The notes under the pieces are model-generated. The model was not told where the DNA came from. It saw only the letters and a program-made list of their open reading frames with translations, and did no database searches. 64,000 nucleotides of DNA from NCBI GenBank assembly GCA_900546325.1, contig URCR01000001.1:62001-126000 (forward strand), in the 5' to 3' direction. Below are positions 16,849-24,539 of the stretch, in pieces. The position numbers and the translations under genes are program-made. Source of the DNA: an uncultured Lachnospiraceae bacterium (lineage in GTDB: Bacteria > Bacillota > Clostridia > Lachnospirales > Lachnospiraceae). The first letter of the stretch is position 1. Each line of letters begins with the position of its first letter.

Positions 16849-17739
16849 ATGCTAGGAGATCAAATTAAAAAATATCGAAAAGAGAAGAAAATGAGTCAGG
16901 AGGAACTGGCAATCCCACTGAATGTGGTCCGGCAGACCGTATCAAAATGGGAAAATAATCTCTCTGTACCGGATGCCGAACTGCTGATCCGTCTCGCAGA
17001 AGTGTTAGAGATTTCTGTCGCAGAACTGCTTGGGACAGACGAACAGCAGCAGCCCGCATCCCTCTCTGCTGAAACTCTTGGTGCAGAACTGGCTCGTCTC
17101 AATGAAGAGCTTGCCAGACAAGTGCAGGAACGCTCTCTTTCTTCCCGCGCCGAGCAAAAACGGAATCTGATCCTCTTTTTCTCGATGCTTTCCATGCTCT
17201 TTGGACTGATCATCGACAATCCCATTGTTTCCGTTTTACTGACCTCCGCCTGCCTTCTGACAGCAGTCATCATTCTGTACCGAAATACTGCTCTGCTCAC
17301 CCGCACGACAACTTCTGCCAAGAAGCTCGGCGCTGTTCGGATCACAACCCTTTTTAACATCGCCATCCTCGCTGTCTGTGTGACCGTTTGCGTGCTGTCA
17401 GAGATGGGAATCCTTCCTTTTTCCGATGGTGACGGGAAATTTTTTGCAATGCTGCTTGTATCTGCCATTATCCTTTTTACCGGCATGATATCGACAAGAC
17501 TTCCCTTCAACAGACATACCGGATTGAGACTTCCGTGGACCGTACACGACGAAGATAGCTGGAATGTGGCTCATCGTGTACTTCACGACCTGTCCATCCC
17601 GATCGTATTTCTCTATCTCGGCTGTACGCTGACTGTCCCGGATTTTGAGACCGTCACACTGTGTGCAGTAGGACTTTGGATCGGTATTCCCGCTGTGATC
17701 TCCGGCGTTTTTTTCTGGAAAAAGATGCATGGCCGCTAA
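16849..17739 (+). CDS. XRE regulator fused to an SdpI-like membrane domain
   Basis: The protein has 296 residues. Residues 1-65 are a Cro/C1 helix-turn-helix (MSQEELAIPLNVVRQTVSKWE). A short Glu-rich helical linker leads to five or six membrane helices. The motif RHTGLRLPWTVHDEDSWNVAHR between the third and fourth helices is the signature of the SdpI family, whose founder gives Bacillus immunity to the SdpC toxin and controls the repressor SdpR. Fusing the DNA-binding and the membrane sensor parts in one chain suggests an envelope-stress or toxin-responsive regulator (inference). AAAGGAG lies 10 bases before ATG 16849. The frame extends to 16831. Confidence 0.85.
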   Translation: MLGDQIKKYRKEKKMSQEELAIPLNVVRQTVSKWENNLSVPDAELLIRLAEVLEISVAELLGTDEQQQPASLSAETLGAELARLNEELARQVQERSLSSRAEQKRNLILFFSMLSMLFGLIIDNPIVSVLLTSACLLTAVIILYRNTALLTRTTTSAKKLGAVRITTLFNIAILAVCVTVCVLSEMGILPFSDGDGKFFAMLLVSAIILFTGMISTRLPFNRHTGLRLPWTVHDEDSWNVAHRVLHDLSIPIVFLYLGCTLTVPDFETVTLCAVGLWIGIPAVISGVFFWKKMHGR

Positions 17740-17858
17740 AAAAGAACAACTTCCAAAAAAGAGTTCTGCTTCCCATTGCATGATTCCATTTCCCGCTGCA
17801 TCCTGTTACAATAAAACAGAAAAATATTCTATTAGATATATGAGGAGGTTTTGTACCT

Positions 17859-18368
17859 ATGACACAACTGCAATCGGACCATTCCAACAATATAAAACTC
17901 AGACCTTACACCCCCGAAGACTGTGAAGCCATCAGCCGTCTTTTCTATGAAACAGTCCACACCGTCAACGCAAAAGACTACTCCAGACAGCAGCTGGATG
18001 TGTGGGCAACCGGATCCGTAGATCTTGCTGCATGGAATGAATCTTTCCTTGCACATACAACCTTTGTCGCTGTCGATGGAGAAACGATTACCGGATTCGG
18101 CGATATTGATTCCTCCGGTTATCTGGACCGACTCTATGTCCACAAAGATTATCAGGGAATCGGTATTGCCACTGCGCTCTGCGAGAAGCTGGAAGCATCT
18201 GTGGAAAACGCGGCAGTTACCACACATGCCTCCATCACCGCAAGACCATTTTTTGAGCGCCGGGGATACCTTGTGAGGAAAGAACAGCAGGTGAAGCGTC
18301 AGGGAATCCTACTGACCAATTATGTGATGGAAAAGCAGCTTTCTCCCCTCTTTCCTGCAAAAAAATAA
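17859..18368 (+). CDS. GNAT-family N-acetyltransferase
   Basis: The protein has 169 residues. The acetyl-CoA binding motif is LYVHKDYQGIGIATALCEKLE (Q-x-x-G-I-G/A), followed by the C-terminal motif ITARPFFERRGYLVRKEQQVKRQGILLTNYVMEK. This C-terminal pattern occurs in YafP-like acetyltransferases. AGGAGG lies 10 bases before the ATG. It follows the XRE-SdpI gene by 120 bases and may share its transcript. Confidence 0.9.
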   Translation: MTQLQSDHSNNIKLRPYTPEDCEAISRLFYETVHTVNAKDYSRQQLDVWATGSVDLAAWNESFLAHTTFVAVDGETITGFGDIDSSGYLDRLYVHKDYQGIGIATALCEKLEASVENAAVTTHASITARPFFERRGYLVRKEQQVKRQGILLTNYVMEKQLSPLFPAKK

Positions 18369-18400
18369 GACTGCGGTCATTCCAAAAAAACGCTAAAAAG

Positions 18401-18457
18401 TCTAAAAAAATACAACCTCCCAACGTGTACTTCCCATTCACTCCAGAGGTTGTATTT
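18401..18457. terminator. Terminator between the convergent GNAT and MATE genes
   Basis: AAATACAACCTC (18408-18419) and GAGGTTGTATTT (18446-18457) form a perfect 12-bp stem with a 26-base loop. On the minus strand the stem runs into TTTTTTTAGAC, a strong terminator for the MATE gene. On the plus strand only scattered Ts follow. Confidence 0.85.
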
Positions 18458-18497
18458 CTATATTTATATTCTATTGAAAGCAATGCTCAATCGTATT

Positions 18498-19793
18498 TCA
18501 CTCCGCTTTTCTTCGAATCCATTTGCCATAGATCCACTCAAGAATCGCCGTTTCTCCGATCATCACCGAATAAATTCCCGTAAGCCCCCATCTTCTGCTC
18601 GCGCCAAGTACAGCACCCCCTGCAAGAACCGTCCCAACTGCAGTGTACAGAAATACCTTCCGTTCCCATCCACTCCCCTGCAGATAAGTCAGAAACACCT
18701 GATATGGAATCCGGATCAGTGTAAGTACAAACATCAGATATAAAAATGGTACTGCCATCTCCGTAACTCCCCGGTCAGTAACCACGCTTCCAAGTAGCGC
18801 TTCCCGAAACACCCCACAGAGCAGACAGAGACTTCCGGTCACGGCAAAGGCCGCACACTGCCCGACTCTCAAATAGATTTTTGTTTCTTTCCGGTTGCCG
18901 ACCGCCCGGCTCTGCAATGCACAAGTCTGTGCAGCCGAAGCGTATGCAACTACCGGAAGGCCGATCACCCCGTATACAATGTCCACCAGTTTATAGACTG
19001 CCATCTGCTCTGTCCCAAGGCGTGCTGCTGCTCCTTGCACAATCAGGACAAAAATGGTACTTTCAAACAATTCCTGCCCAAACAGTGCCGGATAACTCCA
19101 TAAGATCCTTTTTACCGGCTCTTGAATATTTCCCGTTCTGGCACAGCGCACTCTGTAATATGGTATCTGATAGACAAGCAAGCCACAGCCAAGCCCGGTC
19201 ACACTTCCCCATGCTGCTCCTGCCACTCCCATCCCGGGAAATCCTGCTTTTCCATAGACAAGCACAATATCAAAGAACAGATTGACAATGATAGACACTC
19301 CGGTAGCATATACGCCGATCTTTGTATTATAACGATTCCGGAAATACACTGCATATTGAAACCAGATCATATTTTGTAAGACAGTGATCGATGCCGGATA
19401 AAAATAGGAAAGCAGTTCTTCCAGATCACGCCCGGAAACTGTATAGATGTTTCCGAAGAACCATCTGCCGCCAAGGAGACTTACCAGTACGAAACCGCCT
19501 CCTATCCCCGCTGCCAATAACTTTGCTGCCGCAAAGGTCTGTTCCAGCTTACCATACTCCTGCCTTCCGGACAGTTCTGCCGCAAGGATATGAAATGCCG
19601 AGGACAAGATTCCAAGCGCCCCGGTAATCGTATAGAGGATGGATGCCGCCATTCCCACAAGTGCGAAACCTTCTACAGAATAGTGCCCCACGATCGCCTC
19701 ATCAAAAATTTCAAATACACTGGCAAGTGCATAATTCATCAAAATCGGAACTGCCATCCGATGAATCTGCATCATTTCTTTTCGATATTTCAT
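18498..19793 (-). CDS. MATE-family multidrug efflux transporter
   Basis: The protein has 431 residues and about twelve membrane helices in two six-helix halves. MATE features include the N-terminal MAVPILMNYALASVFEIFDEAIVGHYS and the mid-protein PALFGQELFESTIFVLIVQGAAARLG at the start of the second half. Such pumps expel cationic drugs or metabolites using Na+ or H+. The ATG follows GGGAGAA. That ribosome site can pair with a leader element (see 19800-19896), so expression appears subject to translational attenuation. The gene lies 150 bases past lpd on the same strand. Confidence 0.9.
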   Translation of the reverse strand: MKYRKEMMQIHRMAVPILMNYALASVFEIFDEAIVGHYSVEGFALVGMAASILYTITGALGILSSAFHILAAELSGRQEYGKLEQTFAAAKLLAAGIGGGFVLVSLLGGRWFFGNIYTVSGRDLEELLSYFYPASITVLQNMIWFQYAVYFRNRYNTKIGVYATGVSIIVNLFFDIVLVYGKAGFPGMGVAGAAWGSVTGLGCGLLVYQIPYYRVRCARTGNIQEPVKRILWSYPALFGQELFESTIFVLIVQGAAARLGTEQMAVYKLVDIVYGVIGLPVVAYASAAQTCALQSRAVGNRKETKIYLRVGQCAAFAVTGSLCLLCGVFREALLGSVVTDRGVTEMAVPFLYLMFVLTLIRIPYQVFLTYLQGSGWERKVFLYTAVGTVLAGGAVLGASRRWGLTGIYSVMIGETAILEWIYGKWIRRKAE

Positions 19794-19799
19794 TTTTAT

Positions 19800-19896
19800 T
19801 TCTCCCTGATGATTATTTTTCTTAAAAATTCATTCCGGGAGAATCTACCTGTACAGCCTATTCTCCCAATAGGCTGCGATCATCCGCCTGATACAT
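19800..19896 (-). promoter_or_regulatory. Candidate translational attenuator controlling the MATE gene
   Basis: Four segments can pair in two mutually exclusive ways. Segment 1 CAGCCTATT (minus; 19868-19876 plus) pairs with segment 2 AATAGGCTG (19854-19862), a 9-bp hairpin. Segment 2 also contains GGGAGAAT (19860-19867), which pairs with segment 3 ATTCTCCC (19837-19844). Segment 3 (TTCTCCC) alternatively pairs with GGGAGAA (19800-19806), the ribosome site of the MATE gene. A 12-codon leader ORF spans segment 1. Ribosome stalling on it would free the ribosome site, the logic of erm and cat leaders. Confidence 0.6.
19858..19896 (-). CDS. Leader peptide upstream of the MATE gene
   Basis: A 12-residue ORF reads MYQADDRSLLGE and stops at TAG. 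GAGGG lies 6 bases before its ATG, a good ribosome site. Its last codons cover the arms of the first attenuator hairpin. A longer frame from an ATG further upstream (reading MKTERREGSECIRR...) has no ribosome site and is less likely. Confidence 0.5.
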   Translation of the reverse strand: MYQADDRSLLGE

Positions 19897-19946
19897 TCTG
19901 ATCCCTCTCTTCTTTCTGTTTTCATTTTAATATTTACTTTATTTTC

Positions 19947-21437
19947 TTAATAAGACTTGATTGCGGATTTTTTCTCTTCCCTGCTGTCTTCCACCGCCTT
20001 TGAGACTGCCTCGTTAAAGGTCGGATGTGCACGCATCGCATACATCAGCTGTCTGGATGTCAATCCATTTGCGATCGCCGTCGCCAGCTCCCCGATCATA
20101 TCCGTTGCCCGCTGACACATGATCTGTGCACCGAGCAGCACATCACTGTCTGCGGCAAACAGCACTTTAATAAAACCGACTTCCTCTTTCGATAAGATTG
20201 TCTGTCCGTTGGCATCCATCCGGTAACGTCCGCAGCGTACCGGGATCCCCTTCTTTTCTGCCTCTTCTTCGGTCAGTCCGACCGTGGCGATCTCCGGATT
20301 CAGATACAGACAGTTCGGAATGATCGACATGGATACAAACAGGCAGCTTGGCACGATTGATAAGATGACCGACGGCTCCAAATTGTTCATGCGCTCCACA
20401 ACGTATTTTGCCTGGGCAGAAGCGACGTGGGCAAGCTGCACCCCGCCGATCACATCCCCGATCGCATAGATTCCCGGAATATTTGTCATGAAAAATTCAT
20501 TGACAAGCACTTTGCCGTGATCCATGCGGATCTTCAGTTCCGGTGCGAACAATCCTTCTGTATAAGGATCTCTCCCCACAGACACAAGCACTGCGTCCGC
20601 CGAGAGAACCTGCTTTTTCCCATCCGACATCAGGTGACAGCTGACACCGTCCGCCTCTTTCTCAAAGCGCTCCAACAGACTTTTCTTGTATACACGGATT
20701 CCGCGCCCTACTAAAATCTTTTCCAAAGCTTCCGCAAATTCCATGTCCATCGACGGAAGCAGCCGCTCTCCCAGCTCTATGACCGTCACCTCTGCTCCGA
20801 GCGCCTGGAATACTGTGGCAATCTCCAGCCCGATGACACCGCCTCCCACAACAACCAGTCTGTCATAGCATCTGTCATTTGCCTGAAGCAGTTCCTCGCT
20901 TGTCATCACTTCCGGCAGCTCCTCCCCAGGAAGTCCAAGTCTCCTCGGGGCTGCGCCGGAGGCGATCAGAATCTTATCCGCCTCATAGACAACTATATCT
21001 GATGTATGTACCGGATCAACGTCTGACATCCCACAGCCAAAATCACCGTTCCCCTTGCGTGCTTTCTTTACGGCCACGCGCTTGTCTGCCTGCACCTGTG
21101 CAGTTCCCTGCACAAAGGTAACACCGAGTCTTGCGAACTCTTCCTCGATTGCGTTTCGCATTTCCACGACAGACTCTTCCTTGTAATGGTATAACTTCTG
21201 CATGTCAAATCCGATTTCTTTTGCGTAGAGACCGAATTTTTCGCATTCCTTCATATCCTTGTAAATTGTGGAGGCATGCAGCAGTGCCTTAGTCGGGATA
21301 CATCCTCTGTTCACACAGGTTCCCCCTGCTTCTTTCTTCTCTACGACAAGCACCTGCATTCCCCGTTTTGCCGCCTCAAGCGCCGCTACATATCCCCCCG
21401 GTCCGGCGCCAATGATCAGCAGATCATACTTTTCCAT
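19947..21437 (-). CDS. lpdA: Dihydrolipoyl dehydrogenase with internal insertions
   Basis: The flavoprotein has 496 residues, longer than the usual 460-475. Motifs are the FAD-binding GAGPGGY, the redox disulfide GGTCVNRGCIPTKA, the NAD-binding VVGGGVIGLEIATVF, the second FAD motif YAIGDV and the C-terminal active-site HPTFNEAV. It reoxidises dihydrolipoamide of 2-oxoacid dehydrogenase or glycine cleavage complexes. Two oddities occur. About 20 extra residues (KARKGNGDFGCGMSDVDPVH) lie before the central domain. An imperfect repeat of SIVPSCLF as SIIPNCLY lies at 20306-20360. No partner complex genes are nearby. ATG 21437 has GAGAGGAAAG upstream; the gene follows ung by 28 bases. Confidence 0.92.
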   Translation of the reverse strand: MEKYDLLIIGAGPGGYVAALEAAKRGMQVLVVEKKEAGGTCVNRGCIPTKALLHASTIYKDMKECEKFGLYAKEIGFDMQKLYHYKEESVVEMRNAIEEEFARLGVTFVQGTAQVQADKRVAVKKARKGNGDFGCGMSDVDPVHTSDIVVYEADKILIASGAAPRRLGLPGEELPEVMTSEELLQANDRCYDRLVVVGGGVIGLEIATVFQALGAEVTVIELGERLLPSMDMEFAEALEKILVGRGIRVYKKSLLERFEKEADGVSCHLMSDGKKQVLSADAVLVSVGRDPYTEGLFAPELKIRMDHGKVLVNEFFMTNIPGIYAIGDVIGGVQLAHVASAQAKYVVERMNNLEPSVILSIVPSCLFVSMSIIPNCLYLNPEIATVGLTEEEAEKKGIPVRCGRYRMDANGQTILSKEEVGFIKVLFAADSDVLLGAQIMCQRATDMIGELATAIANGLTSRQLMYAMRAHPTFNEAVSKAVEDSREEKKSAIKSY

Positions 21438-21465
21438 CGTTGCTTTCCTCTCTTTCCCACATGTT

Positions 21466-22149
21466 TCAATCCTGCTCGATCTTATCAATCTGCCAGTCGA
21501 TCGGAGCCACTCCGTTTGCTTCTAAAAATGCATTTGTCTGGCTAAACGGTCTGCTTCCGAAAAATCCGCGGTAGGCGGAGAGTGGGCTTGGATGCGGTGC
21601 TTCCAGGATCAGATGTTTCGGATTATTTAACATCGCTTTCTTTGTCTGTGCCGGTCTTCCCCACAAGATAAATACGATCGGGCGGTCCTGCTCGTTGAGC
21701 ACCTTGATCGCCGCATCTGTAAATTCCTCCCACCCGATTCCCCGGTGAGAATTTGCCTGATGGGCACGCACTGTCAGAACTGTATTCAGCATCAGTACAC
21801 CCTGTTTCGCCCATTTGACAAGGTATCCGTGATTTGGGATCTCGCATCCGAGATCGTCATGCAGCTCCTGATAAATATTCACCAGTGACGGCGGAATATC
21901 CACTTCCGGTTTTACCGAGAAGCAAAGTCCATGTGCCTGTCCCACATTGTGATACGGGTCCTGCCCTAAAATGACTACTTTCACTTCATTTAACGGCGTC
22001 AGATGAAATGCATTGAACACATCATCTGCCGGCGGAAAGATCTGTCTTGTCCGGTATTCCTGATTGACCGTCTCAAATAATCTCTTATAATATGTTTTCT
22101 TAAACTCTCCCTGTAATGCTTCTAACCAAGCTCCACTGATTGCCGGCAT
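21466..22149 (-). CDS. ung: Uracil-DNA glycosylase
   Basis: The enzyme has 227 residues and removes uracil from DNA to start base-excision repair. The family 1 motifs are all present: catalytic loop GQDPYHNVGQAHGLCFSV with the general-base Asp, the Phe stacking site, LNTVLTVRAHQANSHRGIGWEEFTD, and the minor-groove loop HPSPLSAYRGFFGSRPFSQTN with the catalytic His. ATG 22149 has AGGAGG 7 bases upstream; the frame extends to 22173. It lies between a two-component system and lpd, all on the same strand without visible terminators. Confidence 0.97.
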   Translation of the reverse strand: MPAISGAWLEALQGEFKKTYYKRLFETVNQEYRTRQIFPPADDVFNAFHLTPLNEVKVVILGQDPYHNVGQAHGLCFSVKPEVDIPPSLVNIYQELHDDLGCEIPNHGYLVKWAKQGVLMLNTVLTVRAHQANSHRGIGWEEFTDAAIKVLNEQDRPIVFILWGRPAQTKKAMLNNPKHLILEAPHPSPLSAYRGFFGSRPFSQTNAFLEANGVAPIDWQIDKIEQD

Positions 22150-22204
22150 ATTTTTTCCCTCCTGCTTTTCCAACTTTTCTTTTGTTCTTTCCTTTTTTCT
22201 ATCG

Positions 22205-23665
22205 CTATTTCATATCCAGCTCGAACCAGAATGCTACCCCATTGTCATAATTTTCCACTCCGAATTTCTGCTGGAAGGACTCCATGATCGCCTTGACGAT
22301 GGAAAGCCCGATTCCGTTTCCGCCGTACTCCCGCGAGTGCGCCTTATCCACTTTGTAAAACTTATCCCAGATCCGCTCTACATCTTCCTGCGGGATGGAT
22401 TTTCCGGTATTGAATACGGAAATATGCGCTTTCTCTCCGGCCTGTGTCACCTTAATCTCAATAATTCTCTCTCCATCTACATGGTGGATCGCGTTGCTGA
22501 TATAATTTCTCAATACCTGCTCTGTCTTAAATTCATCTGCCCACACATAGATCTCTTCTTGCATCTTCAGGCTCACTTTCGCCCCCGCCTGCTGAATCAG
22601 GATCTCACAGCTTTGCAGTACCCCCCGGATCAGCCCCGCCAGATCAAATCTTGTCATGGACAGTCCGTCATCGCCGGATTCCAGCTGATTTAATGTCAGC
22701 AGATTTTTCACCATCTGATTCATCTTATTTGCCTCGTCGATGATGACGTCACAGTAGAATTCCATGCTCTCCGGATCATCATGGATTCCTTCTTTCAGCC
22801 CTTCTGCATACCCCTGGATCAGCGCGATCGGCGTCTTCAGCTCGTGAGACACATTTCCGATAAATTCCTTCCGGCGCTCTTCCTGCTTTTCTTTCTGCTC
22901 AATATCTTTTTGCAGTTCAGAATTTGCAGTCTTTAACTGCGAGATCGTCTGCTCCAGCTTCTCCGACATCCGGTTAAAGCTGTCTCCTAACACCCCGATC
23001 TCATTGTCGCCGCCGCTTGTATATTTCGCATTGAAATCAAGATTTGCCATTTTCTGCGAGAGCATGGCAAGCTCCATGATCGGATCGGTGATCTTTCTGG
23101 AAAAATACCAGACGAGAATGCAGCTCACACCGATCATGATACATCCCACATATGCAAGGAATTGCGTAGAAAGCTTTGCGCCCTCCCGGATACTGTCAAG
23201 AGGCGTCCGGATCAGAAAATGATAACCACTGTCAAAGCTTCCCCACATTTCAATATATTCTGTTCTACTTCTGATATCCTTCGCCTTCCGTATTTCATAG
23301 CTGGATGTCTGCTCTAAGATCTTCCCATCCTGCTTATCGAGAAGATAGCCGTTTAGCTGGCTGTTCAGCTCATCTTCTCCCTCTTTCATCATACTGATAA
23401 CCGGATTGCCGGACCGGTCACGCACGATAAAGGATATATTCGCCCGCTCTGCAAGACGTTTCATATCATCTAATGACTCCGCATAAATCACACTGTTTCC
23501 GACAGACTCATTTAACATCTGGTACATATTTTTCAAATCTTCTTCTTTATTGGCAATGTAGTAGCCTTCCATGAATCTTCCATTGATCAAAAGAGCAATG
23601 ATCATTGTAAATGCAACGATCCCGATACTTAAAACTGCTATCTGACGTTTGATTGAATCTCTCAT
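22205..23665 (-). CDS. Sensor histidine kinase
   Basis: The protein has 486 residues. A membrane helix (10-30), an extracellular sensor of about 130 residues, a second helix (165-188) and a HAMP segment lead to the HisKA dimerisation domain. The phosphorylated His is in FIGNVSHELKTPIALIQGYAEG, and the ATPase domain has NYISNAIHHV, a D-x-G-like stretch and GGNGIGLSIVKAIM. Its start overlaps the stop of the response regulator gene by one base (TAATG). The signal sensed is not evident from sequence. Confidence 0.93.
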   Translation of the reverse strand: MRDSIKRQIAVLSIGIVAFTMIIALLINGRFMEGYYIANKEEDLKNMYQMLNESVGNSVIYAESLDDMKRLAERANISFIVRDRSGNPVISMMKEGEDELNSQLNGYLLDKQDGKILEQTSSYEIRKAKDIRSRTEYIEMWGSFDSGYHFLIRTPLDSIREGAKLSTQFLAYVGCIMIGVSCILVWYFSRKITDPIMELAMLSQKMANLDFNAKYTSGGDNEIGVLGDSFNRMSEKLEQTISQLKTANSELQKDIEQKEKQEERRKEFIGNVSHELKTPIALIQGYAEGLKEGIHDDPESMEFYCDVIIDEANKMNQMVKNLLTLNQLESGDDGLSMTRFDLAGLIRGVLQSCEILIQQAGAKVSLKMQEEIYVWADEFKTEQVLRNYISNAIHHVDGERIIEIKVTQAGEKAHISVFNTGKSIPQEDVERIWDKFYKVDKAHSREYGGNGIGLSIVKAIMESFQQKFGVENYDNGVAFWFELDMK

Positions 23666-24342
23666 TACTCTACCTCAAATTTATAACCCATGCCCCAGAT
23701 GGTCTTAATGTACTCACCTTTGTCGCCCAACTTATTTCTCAGCTTCTTAACATGCGTATCGATCGTTCTCGCATCCCCGAAATAGTCATAGTTCCATACA
23801 TTGTTCAAAATTTTTTCTCTGGAAAGTGCGATTCCCTGGTTTTCAATAAAATACGATAACAGTTCAAACTCTTTATAACTTAAGTCTATAGAAACTCCGT
23901 CAATCTTCACTTCATGAGCCGCCTTATCCACAGCAATACCGCCTGCATCCACAACTTCGTCCGCCGCAAATACATTTGTTCTTCTCAAAATGGCCTCGAC
24001 TCTCGCAACAAGGATCTTTGGGCTGAACGGTTTTGAAATATATTCGTCCACCCCGAGTTCAAACCCCTGCAGTTCATCCCGCTCTTCTCCTCTGGCCGTC
24101 AGCATGATGATCGGTACCTTGGAATGCATCCGCACTTCCCGGCATACCTGCCAGCCGTCCATCTTCGGCATCATCACATCGAGGATGATCAGTGCAATGT
24201 CATTCTGTTCATAGAAAATGTCCATCGCCTCCATACCGTCCCCCGCCTCAACAACTGTGTATCCACTCCTTGTCAGGAAATCTTTGACAAGCTTTCTCAT
24301 TCTGCTTTCATCATCTACCACCAGTATTTTTAATTTATCCAT
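23665..24342 (-). CDS. OmpR/PhoB-family response regulator
   Basis: The protein has 225 residues. The receiver domain has the acidic pocket DDE, phospho-acceptor Asp in LIILDVMMPKMDGW, Thr in MLTARGEE and Lys in ISKPFSP. The C-terminal winged helix (about 128-224) is of OmpR type (SYKEFELLSYFIENQG, RTIDTHVKKLRNKLG, TIWGMGYKFE). ATG 24342 has GGAGAG upstream; the preceding TTG codon is an unlikely start. It is the first gene of the pair with the kinase. Confidence 0.94.
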   Translation of the reverse strand: MDKLKILVVDDESRMRKLVKDFLTRSGYTVVEAGDGMEAMDIFYEQNDIALIILDVMMPKMDGWQVCREVRMHSKVPIIMLTARGEERDELQGFELGVDEYISKPFSPKILVARVEAILRRTNVFAADEVVDAGGIAVDKAAHEVKIDGVSIDLSYKEFELLSYFIENQGIALSREKILNNVWNYDYFGDARTIDTHVKKLRNKLGDKGEYIKTIWGMGYKFEVE

Positions 24343-24403
24343 CAAACATTCTCTCCTTCGTTTTTTCTCATCATAACAAATACTTGTGTCACTTTTGTGA
24401 AAA

Positions 24404-24452
24404 ACAAAAATGTCTCCAGGTACGATACTTATTATATCATACCCGGAGACAT
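24404..24452 (-). terminator. Terminator after the large ABC permease gene
   Basis: ATGTCTCC (24410-24417) pairs with GGAGACAT (24445-24452), extended inward by GGTA/TACC pairs. TTTTTGTTTT follows on the minus strand. It separates the permease operon from the response regulator gene. Confidence 0.88.
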
Positions 24453-24539
24453 CCCCGATACCTTTTTCTGGATCTGTGCCGGATTTCTCTATGACACATT
24501 CATTTCCTTATGTTTCTTCCTTCTTCGCGCCATATCCTG

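Noticed and set aside
16896..17510. 204-residue ORF antisense to the XRE-SdpI gene
   Set aside because: The frame mirrors the real gene; Ser/Arg-rich translation and no ribosome site.
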